Shown: positions 20,825 to 33,076 of the stretch, piece after piece
Layout: every line of letters begins with the position of its first letter
Numbering within the stretch: position 1 is the stretch's first letter
Source of the DNA: Oikopleura dioica
Lineage: Eukaryota; Chordata; Appendicularia; Copelata; Oikopleuridae
NCBI GenBank assembly: GCA_907165135.1
Contig: OU015569.1
Span: forward strand, 6,510,001-6,574,000
Length of the DNA stretch: 64,000 bases
Direction of reading: 5' to 3'
The notes under the pieces: generated by a model
Databases searched by the model: none
Seen by the model: the letters and a program-made list of their open reading frames with translations, nothing else
What the model was told of the DNA's origin: nothing
Made by a program: the position numbers and the translations under genes

Positions 20825-22681
20825 ATGGGCTCAGCTTCTTGCGAGCATGTGGCGGCTTTCAAGAGTTTATATCGTCTCCAACCGCTTCATATACTCCATA
20901 GGAACTTGTCTCCACAGTATTCTCGGCCCTTTTAAACCGCTCTTTCGAAACAGGACAAAGGAAGCTGATCTGTCCGCACTCAGAGTTCTTCTCTCGGGAG
21001 GCGATTTCCCTGCTCAAATGTATGTTTTGTCGTTCTCGCCGCGTGCGAAGTCGTCTGCACGCTTGTCTCCACTGCGTTTTCATCGGCTGCTTCGACAAAA
21101 AGCACCTTCACAAGCACCAGAAAACCACCGGCCACAACCTCTCTATCGACGTAAAACTCAGTCTGCATCCATCGTCTAACAATTCTCTAGCTCACATTTG
21201 GGAACACGCACTGTGCTTCTTGCCGCAACTACATTTACGACGATGACTTCGAAAAAGTCCGCTTAGCCTGTAAAAATGGTCACAATCATCAGAGTCTGCC
21301 TGTCTGGGAGCCAGATAAAGTAGATTTGAATTTCCTAGCTCAGCACAGAATGAGGTTCGCTCTATGTACTTTTCCTGACCGTAAATGTGAATATAGACTA
21401 ACTGTAGATGGCAAGTCCACCCTTGGTCTTCGCGGTTTGGTCAATCAAGGCAATACCTGCTTCATGAACGTGGTTATTCAAGCGCTCACGCATTCTCCAG
21501 TTCTCCGCGACTACTTTCTGATGGAAAAGCATCCTAAATGCCCGCCCAATGAGATTTCTTCTTGTATAGTTTGCGAATTCTCAAAGATATTCCAGGAGTT
21601 CTTTTCGAATGAAAATTCGAATCCGATGACACCTTATGAATGGTTCAAAAACTCGCTTTCAATATCCCTTTTTTCTATTGAATTTTATCCTTTGAACCGG
21701 ATCAAAGCGCTTGCTGTTGCTTGTATGGCGGAATTCGGAGTATTTAGCTGGTTACGAACAACAAGACGCGCACGAATTTCTCATCGCCGTTTTGGACATG
21801 ATTCACGAGCGTCTCCAGCCAAAGATCGAGAGTGGAAGCATAGACCTGACAGTGCAAGCGGATCGTTCTATAATCGACCAGGTCTTCACTGGCTTTATGC
21901 AATCCAACGTCGTCTGCAATCAATGTGGCAATATTTCGCAAACGATAGATCCTCTGCGTGACATCTCGCTGGATATTCCTCAAGTGGCTCCCGGAGGAGT
22001 CGCATCGCTAATGGACTGCCTGTCTAAATTTACAAAGAAAGAACAGCTCGGAAATGCGTCGAAGATAAACTGCAAAAAGTGCGGAAAGCGACAGGAAAGC
22101 TCCAAACAACTGACTATCTCCAGGTAGGCGCGAATCTTCTTTCGATGTTTCAAATCGTCAAAGATTGCCGGTGGTAGCTTGCCTTCACTTGAAACGCTTC
22201 GAACAAACGGCAACCGGTTCCAGATCAAAAGTGGCGACACCAGTTTCATTCCCTAAAACATTAGGAACCGCGTTTTTCATCAATCAACGAAATTTCTTTT
22301 GCGTAACTCTGAAAGTGCATTTGATTTGTGAAAAACAGCACCAGACATGGGTCCCTTCATGTCGAGCGCGCGCAACACATCACTGTCCCCCGAGTTCTGC
22401 GACTCGGACCATTACAAATATGAGCTCTTCGCAGTGGTCAACCACATGGGCAACCTACAATCCGGCCATTACACATCCTTCATTCGCCAGACCAGCTCGT
22501 GGTTCCGCTGCGATGACTCCTTGATAACAAAAGGTAAAGTTGGTTTCTAACAGATGCTTCGAAGCTTGTAGTGATCGTTCTGGAAAACATTCCAGTCATT
22601 TCAATTTTAGCTTCAATCGAACAAGTCCTGAATTCAGAAGCGTATCTACTCTTCTACCATAAAAAATCAATTCGATTTTGA
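20825..22681 (+). CDS. USP22: Ubiquitin-specific protease USP22-like (SAGA deubiquitinase)
   Basis: Exons 20825-20873, 20918-21150, 21191-21637, 21708-22123, 22164-22264, 22345-22533 and 22611-22681 give 501 aa (human 525). An N-terminal zf-UBP module is present (ACEH-like start with Cys/His, CMFCRSRR, LHCVFIGCFDKKHLHKH). The protease has Cys box LGLRGLVNQGNTCFMN (catalytic Cys about 184), YLAGYEQQDAHEFLIA, zinc-ribbon pairs CNQCGN and CKKCGK, and His box SGHYTSF (His about 457). In yeast and animals this enzyme removes ubiquitin from histone H2B in the SAGA deubiquitinase module. Two introns (21638-21707 and 22265-22344) must start with GA: only then do the peptides run TPY-RLLLLVW and PKTL-DMGPF without gaps against USP22. 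The start is fixed by homology of the first exon (C-E-H-x-x-x-F-K). Confidence 0.93.
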
Positions 22682-23102
22682 AAATCGCAAATTTAAATTC
22701 AAATTCGAATACTTTATTTATTATTTATTAAGTTTCTTAAATCAGATTCCTGAAAACTGCAATATTAAGTGATATTTTCAAAGCCAAGCTAATCTGCTTT
22801 CTCATGCTATTCCCTCATTAGAAAGAATCTTCATTTTTTTTCTATAAGAAAGAAAAAAATGATAGATTTCTACGAATTCAAATGTCTCGTGTGTATTGGC
22901 CGAGTTTACAAAGTATTCAAGTTATACCTATTCTGCATCTATTTTTTCAAAAAGAGCAGAACTCATCTGTTTCTTTTATGCTATTTTAACTCAATCGTTT
23001 TGCCTACTTTATATCAACGAATTAATTAAAGCTCAAAAGCCTCTGTACCATCAAAAGTCCGCAATAACATGTGTTCGTTTTTTCAAATTATCACTTCAGT
23101 CA
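22682..23102. other. Intergenic region between USP22 and SLC6 genes
   Basis: 421 nt, AT-rich. An open frame extends upstream of the SLC6 start in the same phase, but lacks homology. An acceptor-like acttcag lies directly before TCAATG at 23103, consistent with trans-splicing onto this gene. Confidence 0.5.
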
Positions 23103-26100
23103 ATGGAAAATGAGCGCATCAGCGAACCAGCCGATGCGGTCATCGCCCGCGAATCGGACCAGGCCGACAACGGCCAAGAAGTGCCGCCCGTTGACACAGT
23201 AAACCAACAGCCCAAGAAGCCCAAGGAGTTCTCCTCTGAGTTATCAGCGATTCTAACAACGTTAGGAGCTGCTGTTGGAACGGGAAACATCTGGCGTTTT
23301 CCTCGTATTCTCGCGCGCAACACCACCGATGGAGGAGGACTGCTCTTTGTTCTCAGGAAACGGTTCCATTCGACCTACAGAAATACTCGAGGAGAATATT
23401 TCGAACTGTATTAAGCTGGATGGTGTCTCTCTTCTGTTGGAGCATACCAATGATTATTGCCGAGTACGCCATAGGTCGCAAAGGAAAAATGATGCACGCC
23501 AATGCTTTCAGAAGATTTCTTGGTCCTAAGCACACTTGGAAGGGCATGTTTATTATTTTCGTTCAACTTGCAGTTTCGTGTTACTACATCGTGATCAATT
23601 CCTGGTGTATTTATTATCTCTTTTACACTATGTCGCACCCTCTACCTAGTAATGCCGAAGATTCTGGCGAGATTTTTCGTCATCTTACAGAAGAAACTGG
23701 CTGGCCCGCATTTCTTACTTTCCTCATTGGTAAACTTCTCATTTATTATCACGACGCTTATTGTTTTATAGCGTTGTTTGTTTACGCCAGCTTGTCAAAA
23801 GGAATCACGACAATCGAAAAGATAAATCTCTGTTGTGTGCCGATCCTCATCTTTCTCATTCTTGTCGGCTTCTACTACTCCCTATTTTTGCCAAAAGCAG
23901 CGCTTGGAGTCGCCCTTATCTTTCGAATGGACTGGTCGTCGCTCAAGGAACTTGATTACAATTAATATAATTAAGCTCATAAAACCATAACACAAGCAAA
24001 CTTCAGATAAGTCCCAAATTTTTCCCTCCTGAGTTCGGTACGGTCTCATTGCAAACCCATGTCACAACAAGTGCGCAGCACTCTTTGGGCCCAGGCTAGC
24101 TGTGTTGCGTCTCTTTCACCGTCTCCACCGTAGAACCGGTTCGTACTCTCAATGTGACAGTGGGTCGATACACTTGCGGCCCACCCACAAGAAGAAGAAG
24201 AAGAAAAAGAAGACGAGTCGAAGCGAGCTTGGTGTTCAGAGACGCTAGACACTTGGTTGTAAGTTTTGGAGCTGGAAAAACCAGCCGTATCCACTGAAAC
24301 TCTCGAAAGGCACTTGATCATTAAGTCTTGTCTTCTTCTTTCACCCAGTAAAATTGCCTCCTCTCATACATCGTCATAATAAAATCAAAAATAAGAAAGG
24401 TCAATTCCTCATCGACGGCCTTGCGCAAAATGCATGGGACACTGGCGCTGGCACTGGAGTTTTCCTTACGTATTCTACGATTATGCCGAAGTCACACAAA
24501 GTCGTTTTCTACAGTCTAATTACCCCTATTATTAATAACATGATTTCACTGATGATGGGAATAACTACTTTCGCCGCTGCTTTTGATTATCTAAGGGACG
24601 GTTTCGAGGTGCTACATCCGTTTTTCAAGGCCAGAAGTTCGAACACGGAACATTCGTGGTGCCTCTCACTTATAAAACCGTTAAAAGCCGCCATCATCCA
24701 GAAATCACACCAATGGGCATTCTCGAGATAATGAAGGAAAATGGCCCCGCGAACACGGGAATGACTCTCGTATGGATGCCAGTTTTTTTCGAAAACTTTC
24801 CGAATGGACGAGCAATCTGCACAATATTCTACCTTTGCTTGACCATAGCCGGCTTGACAAGCTTGATATCGATGACTGAGATGGTCGTTCGTCAAGTAAC
24901 ACACATGAAGATTCGTCGGAAGGTTGCCGCTCCTGCCGTCTGTGCGGCTGTGTGCGTCGGAGGCTTTTGCAACACGAATTTGAACATTTTGGCGAATCAA
25001 GACTATACTTGGGGATACGGATCTATCCTCTGCGGCGCATTCTTGTGCTATTTAATCACTAGAATCGGCGTAGAAGATGTCCGTGTTGATTTCCTCAACA
25101 AAATATCAGCAGAAATCAAAGACTACAAAGTCCCGAAAGGTATCTCTATTTGAAATCAAAAGATCCTAAAATTTATCAAGCATGGGGAATTCTGATAGCT
25201 CTTCTTGTGCCCTTTCAAATATTTCTGATATTCATGTGGTGGATTGAAGAAAACGCCAGGAAAAGTCATCTCGCGCGCAAAGAACTCATTCTCGAGCATA
25301 TCCGCAACGGAACTTGGGATCCGCACAATAGACGAATTAACAGACCCCCAGAGCTTCATGTATGTCTTCAGCGAAACAGAAATATAATTCGCCTTCTCGA
25401 AGTTGTCTTAATAAAACTGTTAAGGATGACTTCATTTGGTGCATTCTGCAATGGACTCTTGTTATGATTGTTCTCAGTATGTTGAATAGAGCTTACGATT
25501 TGAAATGGAAGCAGAAATTCCAAGTTTTCGGCAAGTCTATTTCTTTAGGAAATTTTTAATTCGCTACTCATAGATGATCCTGAGCCAGAACCGGAGCCAT
25601 CGCCACCGCAGCAGGATGGAAGCACTATTGAAAATCCAAAGTATGAAGTTTCCGATCTGCCAACTTACGAAGAAGTTACTCGCTCTCCAGTCACACTCAA
25701 TCCTACGTGAGTGTATAATGAAAATATAATAATTATTGATATAAAGTGGTGGTGACCAAAAAGGTCGGATCTTGAATATTTTCCATTTTCACCAAGAAAA
25801 TGACTAACGTGAGACCATTTTTAAAAATGTTATCGGTCGCCTGACGCAAGTCAGAAAATCCCTCTCTCATCCTCTTAGTTTATTTTCCAGTAGAAAGAAA
25901 AAGAGAGAACATAGAGAATAAGAGAATAATTGTTTAATGAAAATCAGCTGGTTGCCTTCAATGACCTAAGGTCGGACCCCTTAATAAGGTTTCCTTCGTT
26001 ACTGAGGGTAAGGGTTTTGAAATTCATGAAAAATAAAGAAAGGCATAAGTAAGGGCTAAGGACTTTCCTTACTAAGGCCTATAATAAAATTGTGATAATA

Positions 26101-26159
26101 AAATTGCATTTAGGAATCTATCGGCCACATTTACCAACCCAGCATTCACTCCTCGCTAA
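23103..26159 (+). CDS. SLC6/NSS-type sodium-coupled transporter
   Basis: Nine exons (23103-23356, 23416-23729, 23772-23953, 24396-24584, 24635-25139, 25163-25359, 25425-25530, 25574-25706, 26114-26159) give 641 aa. TM1 carries the substrate/sodium site as GAAVGTGNIWRFPR. TM2 is SIPMIIAEYAIGR. TM6 is LIDGLAQNAWDTGAGTGVFL, and TM8 is TIAGLTSLISMTEMVV. These place it in the NSS fold (LeuT-like, 12 TM). The AAVGTGN and QNAWDTGAG versions resemble prokaryote-type members more than the classical neurotransmitter transporters. The cytosolic tail has an acidic PEPEPEPSPPQQ run and DLPTYEEV, a PY-like motif. Introns are unusual: GA-AG at 23357, 24585 and probably 23954; GC-AG at 25531; one of only 23 nt at 25140-25162. 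Substrate unknown. Confidence 0.85.
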
Positions 26160-29100
26160 AAACAATCCAAATACCTTTATCTTATTTCTGTAGTAGCCCT
26201 TTTCCCTTCGAAATCTTTAATTTATTTTGTATTTTTCTATCTCCAACTGTTCCTCTCTTTTGTGATGGAAGAAATCATGAGTCCTCTATGATTTCAGTGC
26301 AGCGCATTTTTCGCGACGGTACGTCTCAAATGCAATTTTTATTATAAAAAAAAATTCACTTCAACTAATTTCAATCAAAGTAATTTAGCTTTCTCTTCTT
26401 TACTCATTCTGTTTAACTTTAGTTCAGTGTATTAATTTTTTCATTAGTATACTGTTTATTGCCGAAAACCATCTCATTACTTCTGTGCATTTTAACTCCT
26501 GCAAAAACTCATATATATTTCTTTCTTCATCAAAAATAGACAAAATTTCAGAGCTAAAACAATCCGCTAGTCTAAACTTCCTAATCCTATAATATTTACG
26601 GGTTTGCCTCCATCCGGAAAAATTTCAAGCGATAACAAATCTTAGCTTCTTTTTTAAGAAAAAAAAACTCGTAGTTACAGATATTGATAATTAATCGGGG
26701 AGTGGGAGCACGCGCAGATTTCTTAGCACTTTTGAGAATAAATAATATAATGGTTGGGTTGATGAATTTCACGAATGAATTAGCATTTTCGCGCTGCCGA
26801 TCTCGTCGGATCAATTTTTGAGTTTTATTGAGTAACTCGATTAGGCGATTTTTGAGGAAAGGTTTCAGCTCTTAATGCGGCCGCGAGACAGCCGAAAATC
26901 GGATGAATTCGAAATTGCATTTTTGGGAAGGCGAAAAATGCCCCAGGGAATGTGTCCAAAAGGGGGCCACACGCTCGGCCTGTTTCAAATATTTTTTTCG
27001 AAAACAGAAAGACGAGCATCGATTTTTGAAAAAAGGGGAACGCAAGAGCTGAATTTCAAGGAAAAAACTTCTTTCGCAGCAGTTTTCAGAGGAAACAAGA
27101 TGAAGGTAATCAATCAACGTTAATTGGAGCTTTTTTTTTTGGGAATGAAATAATTTCGGGAAAAGTGAATTATGTGCTAACAAAAAGTAGAAATGTCAAA
27201 AGTATGTGGATAGGAGCAAAAAGAAATTGAGAAAATCGCCACAGCAGCGGCTGACATTTCTAAATCTCTCAGAAATCGCGTGACGCGCCATTTGGAGAGA
27301 GCGCCATTTCCGCCAAAAATATTTCGGGAACCACTTAAAACGCACATTGTTTTCTCAACCTTGGCAGCGTTGCAAGAATCCCTAAACTCGTTTTTAGGAA
27401 TTACGCTCGCTTTTCTTTTCAGGAAACAGTGTCGAGCAAAGCCTAAGAAAATCCAATTGAAGATAAAAATTAGGCTCGAGTGAGAAATTAGAAAGTACGT
27501 TATTGATTGAGTGCGATAAACGCGAGCTATCTGCGGCTCCTTCATTCGTTTATTTTGTTATCTTTATTATGTAATTCTATTTTGTCTCCGGGGATGATTC
27601 TTTTTATCAAAAAATTTCTCAAGGAGCGCGCATGAGAATATTCAAATTCCGCCGCTCATATCCGAAATCTCACTTATCACTTCAATTACGCAAAACAACC
27701 AACACAGAAAGTGCCAGTATACCAGTTTAATTGATTACAAGCGCGGCATGAAAAATTTTCCATTTTGAGTAGGGGCTCGTCACTCACTTTGCATAAAGGC
27801 AAACCGCCAACATCTGATAAATTTCTAGCGTTATGATTTTTTTCGTATTCCCAATTTTTGGGCGGCGTTTTTGGAGTGGCCGCCTCATCCGGGCTCTGTG
27901 GTCGAAGGCGAAATCCATTTTGAGAGCGCCACAGGATTTCCATTGTGCACCAACGACTACAAATTTCACCCACTCAAGGGGCGAAAACAATCACTTCTGT
28001 ATATGGCCTACTGTATATCTCCGACCACTCTTCTTCTTCGTCTTTATCGGCTTTGAAAGGGACACCCTCTGTTTCGCAGGTTTGGCCTGGCACTGGCTGG
28101 CTGACGCACTAATTTAATTTACTCGCAAAAAATTGCCAGAAGCTGATATATTTGGTTACCAAATATCATTCTGCCACCCCCGAAACACAATGGTGTAGTT
28201 GTCAAAATTATCGCGCGCAAAATTTACCACAATATCATACTTTCTATTTTAAGGAATCGAATGGAGATATTAATGAGTCGCGCGAAATTTGTTTTTCACA
28301 TCAGCTCAGCGATGTTTTGAATGAAATCGTCTTTGCTTTGTTTCTCTCACAAGCAGTCATTTACACTTTGAATTTTCTTTCTTTTGCAGTAAACAACGCA
28401 CTAAAGGAACGACTAAGTACGTGGAGCGCTTGATTCCTCCTTTTCTCCGGCGGCTTAATTTTCAGAAATCATAAATTGGGAAGTTATAATTTTGGCGTTC
28501 GACAAAGGGCTCTTTATTTGCTCCAAAATATAGCAACAAGGAGATTTTGATGGAAATTTTTTGTGTTTTGAGTGCTTCATTCTCGCTATTTTTACTGTCT
28601 ATAAATAAGGAGGGAGCATAATTTTGGATGAATTGTGAGTGATTGATGCGGGCACGTTTCAAAATTGCACCGCGAAAAAGAGCTCTGTCAACCTTTCGCA
28701 ATATAATTTGTTGACCTCGGCTGGATCACTTAAAGCAGCGCGCTATAGCTACTAAAAGCTTTTAATGATTTCTTAATCTTGTGGATTTCGCGAGCACTTT
28801 TTGAGTAAATTCACATTTGTGAAATTTCAAACCTTGAAACTGGCTCAAAGCGAAATGTGATCGCCTCGCGCAAATCCGAAAAAGAAATTTTGTCCTTCGT
28901 CACGCTCACGATCAAAAGAGAAGAGAAACAAAAAACCGAAAACCTTTTTTTCACTTCTGACTCGGATTCTCCCTTCTAGCGCGCTCCACAAAGTAGGAGC
29001 GATTTAATTAAATTATCAAAAATATCAAATGCTAATTGCCTCATTACCCCTCTAAATATAAACCTTCCTAATGTAATTTCTCAATTTGTGGCCTTTCATT

Positions 29101-32100
29101 TCCCCCATCAAAGATTACGCTCTATAAACACAAACCTGTTACGTTTCCGACTAGATCGCAACCGATCTTTGGAAATCGAGTTTTCAGCCTTTTATTAACC
29201 TACTGCGGGTTAATTGCATGTTTTGGCGGCCCCCTCTGATCACCAAAAAGAAAATCATCAAATTTTGGACAATCGAATTTGCGCTTTTTCTTCTAGCGAA
29301 ATCATCGCAGCGCGCCACTGTTTTTGATGAGGACTGGCCTTGGCGTAAAAAATCTAAAAAGTGGCTTGGAATTGCAATTGAAAATAGCACTGCGGCCGGA
29401 AATATCTCCTCTCAAAGTGGAAATTTCGAGGTTTTGGGCGGCATTTCGCATCGAATCGCCCTATAATGGCGAGCTTGAGACATTCTTCTGAAATTTTCAA
29501 AATCAAATGGTGCCGTCCTGGCGCTTAAAAATCATTTTTACTAGCGCCCCTCATTATTATCAAAGAAACACAGGAATGGTTAGAACTTCCCTTCTCTTTG
29601 CTGCTTAGAAATTAGAGTTTGCATTTATGTAAGAAGAATTGGTTTTACGTTAACTGTAGTTATATATTTTATAACTCGTCCTCTATTTATGGCCAAATAT
29701 AGCGTATATAAATATCGTTAGGCGTTATTTCATTTGCGCATATCTTTTATTACGAATAAAGCGATATAATGAGAGTTATCTAAGATAAGAACTTAAGCTT
29801 TAAAGTCCTGTTCCATAACCTTAGGTTAAAATTTCTACAATTTACATTAATCCGTTAATAACCCAAAATTTTTAATGATTATATTTTTTTTTGTAATTAT
29901 TTTAAGGTAAGATAATGAAGATAGTGAAATATCTTAAACTTAGGTTACTATTTACTGATTTAGATAACTCCGATTACTTCATTTTGTCCGACTTTAAAAT
30001 GAATAAAAGCTCAATGATATATCATTGATGTTGCTAACGCAAGATTGGTATTGTACTACCAATTGTACTATTGGTATATTAAGAGTTGGAGCCAATAATA
30101 GTTCAATTTAAAAAATCAAATAAAAAGTAAAATTTTTCAAAAATTGATTTTAAACTAGGACGCATTGAACGGCAAATTGAAGGTCTAAGGATGTGCATTT
30201 GAATTTGAAATCACATAACCAATATTCTGGCTTTGGATAGCGTTTCGGAGGTGGCCGCGGCGGTGTGCGCTGGCGCTGAGTGAGCGCCACCTCTTGAATA
30301 GTTTTCCGAATCACAATTGATAAAAATGGAATTTTCTGTTGTTACGCCAAACTCGAAAATTGTTGTACCCTTAAATAGTATAATTTTCATTATCTCGAAA
30401 ATTTTCGTTTGACAATGCGAAAAAACAGCAAACGCCATCCGCGACCAGCTCGCACCCGACCATCCCGAAAGAGCCAACCTTGGACAGAGTCAAAATGAGA
30501 GATAAACGGACAATAACTTATTTTATCAGAGAAGCCCAGAAAAATTAAAGCAAGGTATTTAAATTAAAAAATAAGAGTTTCGTAGATTCACGTTTTTAAT
30601 AATCTTAGTTCTATAAAATTGGAAGTCACATATAATAAAATTCAATTTCTAATTTAAATTTATACGTTTTCTTAATTTCTAAGCGGCTTCTTATTTTTCT
30701 AGTTCAGGGAAATTGAAAACCCGCTTAGAAGTTAGAAGGCGCTTCTTAATTTAATATGTATGAAAATAACTAATTTGTTCGCAATGAATAAATATAATCC
30801 AAAATTGCTTCAATTGATCTTATGAGTTTGTATTTGCGAGATAAAAATATGCTCAAATGGTAAAATTTCGTTTTTATTTTTGAAGGAGAAAATCGCATTG
30901 TAGCCCGCGACCGCAAAATTTCGACAAAGCTAATTGCGCTCGCGGAATGAAAGTCTGCTCTGGAATTTGTTATTTGGCGAATTCGAAATTTCTGGGAAGG
31001 ATTCGAGGTTTGCGACAACCACGCTACCGCATCAAACTCATTTTCCACCCATACGAACTCATTCTCAACTCGAAAAGTAGAATAGCATTAATCCCATGCT
31101 GATAACAAGTTATCGTAGATACACAGAATAGAGGGTCTCTTATTTTTCACTTCTCTTATAAAGATTATAAAGAGATTATCAGAACTCTAGATTTGTAACA
31201 TATTATGTAGACTACATAATGGAGTTGGAATAAGTGATTTATTGAAGTGTGATCAAAGAGCTCAAATGTCCGACATTTATGAAAAGCTGAGATTATAGGT
31301 AATTTCTCGGCGTGTTCAATTAAAAAGACATTAGACATGTTTGACTTAAATTACACCAACACTCGATTACTTTTTTATGTTGTGTTTAAAATTGGACGCC
31401 GCAATAAGGATTATTTATAGAACTATTTTATACTTTCATTTTTCTCAAGATAAAAGACACGACTTAGGGACTTATTTACAGTTAGAGGAGGTTACCGTAG
31501 ATTGAAGTTCAGAAAGTTTATCGAAGACTCGTGAAATTTCTGTCTGAAAAATGTTTTGGCTTAGAGCCTTTGTTTTGTCGAAATTATGCGGTTGCGGCGT
31601 CAATTAAATGCGCCTCTTTTTCAGAATTCCGAAAATGAAAAAAAAATCTTTTCGAAATTTTTTACGTTTTCGTCGCCGCTGTTTCGGTGCTACGCCCTGA
31701 TCGCGCCAGCAATTCGTAATTTTGAATTTTTGACGCGAATTTTTCGAATTATGTCAATGCGTAAGTACGAGCCTGGGCATGTAATTGCACCCATCGCACC
31801 ACCAAATATTTGGCGCTGCGAAATAATTCTAATCTAGATTTTTCTTCCGGCCACTTTTTTTTATTTTATTTTCTTATTTCTTAGATACACAGAGCGATTA
31901 CTGTAAATGCGGTACAATAGGCAAGTTCAAAGAGTGAGAGAGAGCTTCCGTGGACGCTTTCCGCGGCGCTAGAAAATTTAGGCCTCTTGAATATCGAAAT
32001 TGAAAATTTCTCCAAGGCCCTTGAATTTTTGATTTGAATTTTCGCCGCTAAAAATTCACCACAAATCGAAATAAAGGGAAATGATATTCTCACTGTTTCC

Positions 32101-33076
32101 TTTTTTTTCAAATGCTCGAATTTTTTGAATTGAAGGAAATTCTACTGCTGAGTCGTTTTTAAAGTTTTTGTTAATGACTTGTTTTGGATTCCAACTTGGT
32201 TTTTTCGGAAATGGAAATTAGAAAAAATCACTCAAGCTGGGAAAGTGTCTTTATTTATCGTTTACGGCGGGAGAGTCACCCGGTGAATACCTTTTTATAA
32301 TTATTCAACTTATAAATATCGAAAGCTGACCCCGGAAATATTCCTCCTCCGCGGGGAATATTTGCCCTTTCAACTTCCAGACCTTTCTTCTTTCTTCGAT
32401 TAGACAATAGAAAACGTCGCTAGAATCGAGCAGAATCGGGGTTGAGCTTTAAAAAGTTGATTTTCTAAATTTTTTCGTGATTTAGCGCGGCGCTGTTTCG
32501 GTTTGTGCTGCCAGTGGCAGCCCCATTGTGTGTTGGCTTTTCATTTTAAAATGACATTTATTGAAAAATGTTGGAAAGCTATTGCGTCCTGCCGAGACAC
32601 TCTCAAAAACGCACTTTTCCGAGAATGCCCACAAATGATGAGAGCGAAATTTTTGGGCGATTGTTCGCGCTTATTAAACAAAATCACCTTCAAGAGAGAA
32701 AAATTGTTTCAGCAAGAGAGAGATCCTGGGAAAACAGCAAACATCGTCGAAGTAATATAGAAATCTTTTGATTAAAAAATGCGTATGATTTTTTTCTTTA
32801 TTTTGATTTTTCTAAGAACGTGAAGAGGAAATTTTGCGGCGCCCCATTTCGGAAATTTTTAATTTCGCCGCTGCGAATTCCAAATTTCGAGAATTTTTTG
32901 AGATAATTTGGAACTCGAGACTTTCATGCTTTTTATTGAAAGTCCCGTTTTTCTGATATTTTCATTTCGAAATAATAAAAAGCCGAACTTGAACTTCCAG
33001 AGTAAATCATCCATTTCAAAAGCATTTCTATTTCCCCCTTTTATCAAAGACAGAAAAGAAACGAGAATTTTTCAGA
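26160..33076. other. Gene desert upstream of the two-finger zinc-finger gene
   Basis: Nearly 7 kb without a supportable exon on either strand. AT-rich overall, with T- and A-runs and local GC-rich patches (gcggcgctg, gcgccg). Weak local features only: repeats around 30040-30085 (attggta units) and an imperfect inverted repeat at about 30670-30745 (around taagcggcttc). It may hold cis-regulatory DNA or untranslated exons of the gene at 33077. Confidence 0.5.

Noticed and set aside
21355-21407. GT-AG intron inside USP22 exon 3
   Set aside because: Borders exist, but removing the interval breaks the frame, while reading through keeps it open and joins zf-UBP and protease parts.
22896-23102. N-terminal extension of the SLC6 protein
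   Set aside because: Open frame upstream, but an acceptor lies just before the ATG at 23103 and the extra residues lack family similarity.
30000-30090. Possible tandem repeat or array around attggta units
   Set aside because: Only two or three diverged units; not a repeat array, and no CRISPR-like spacing.
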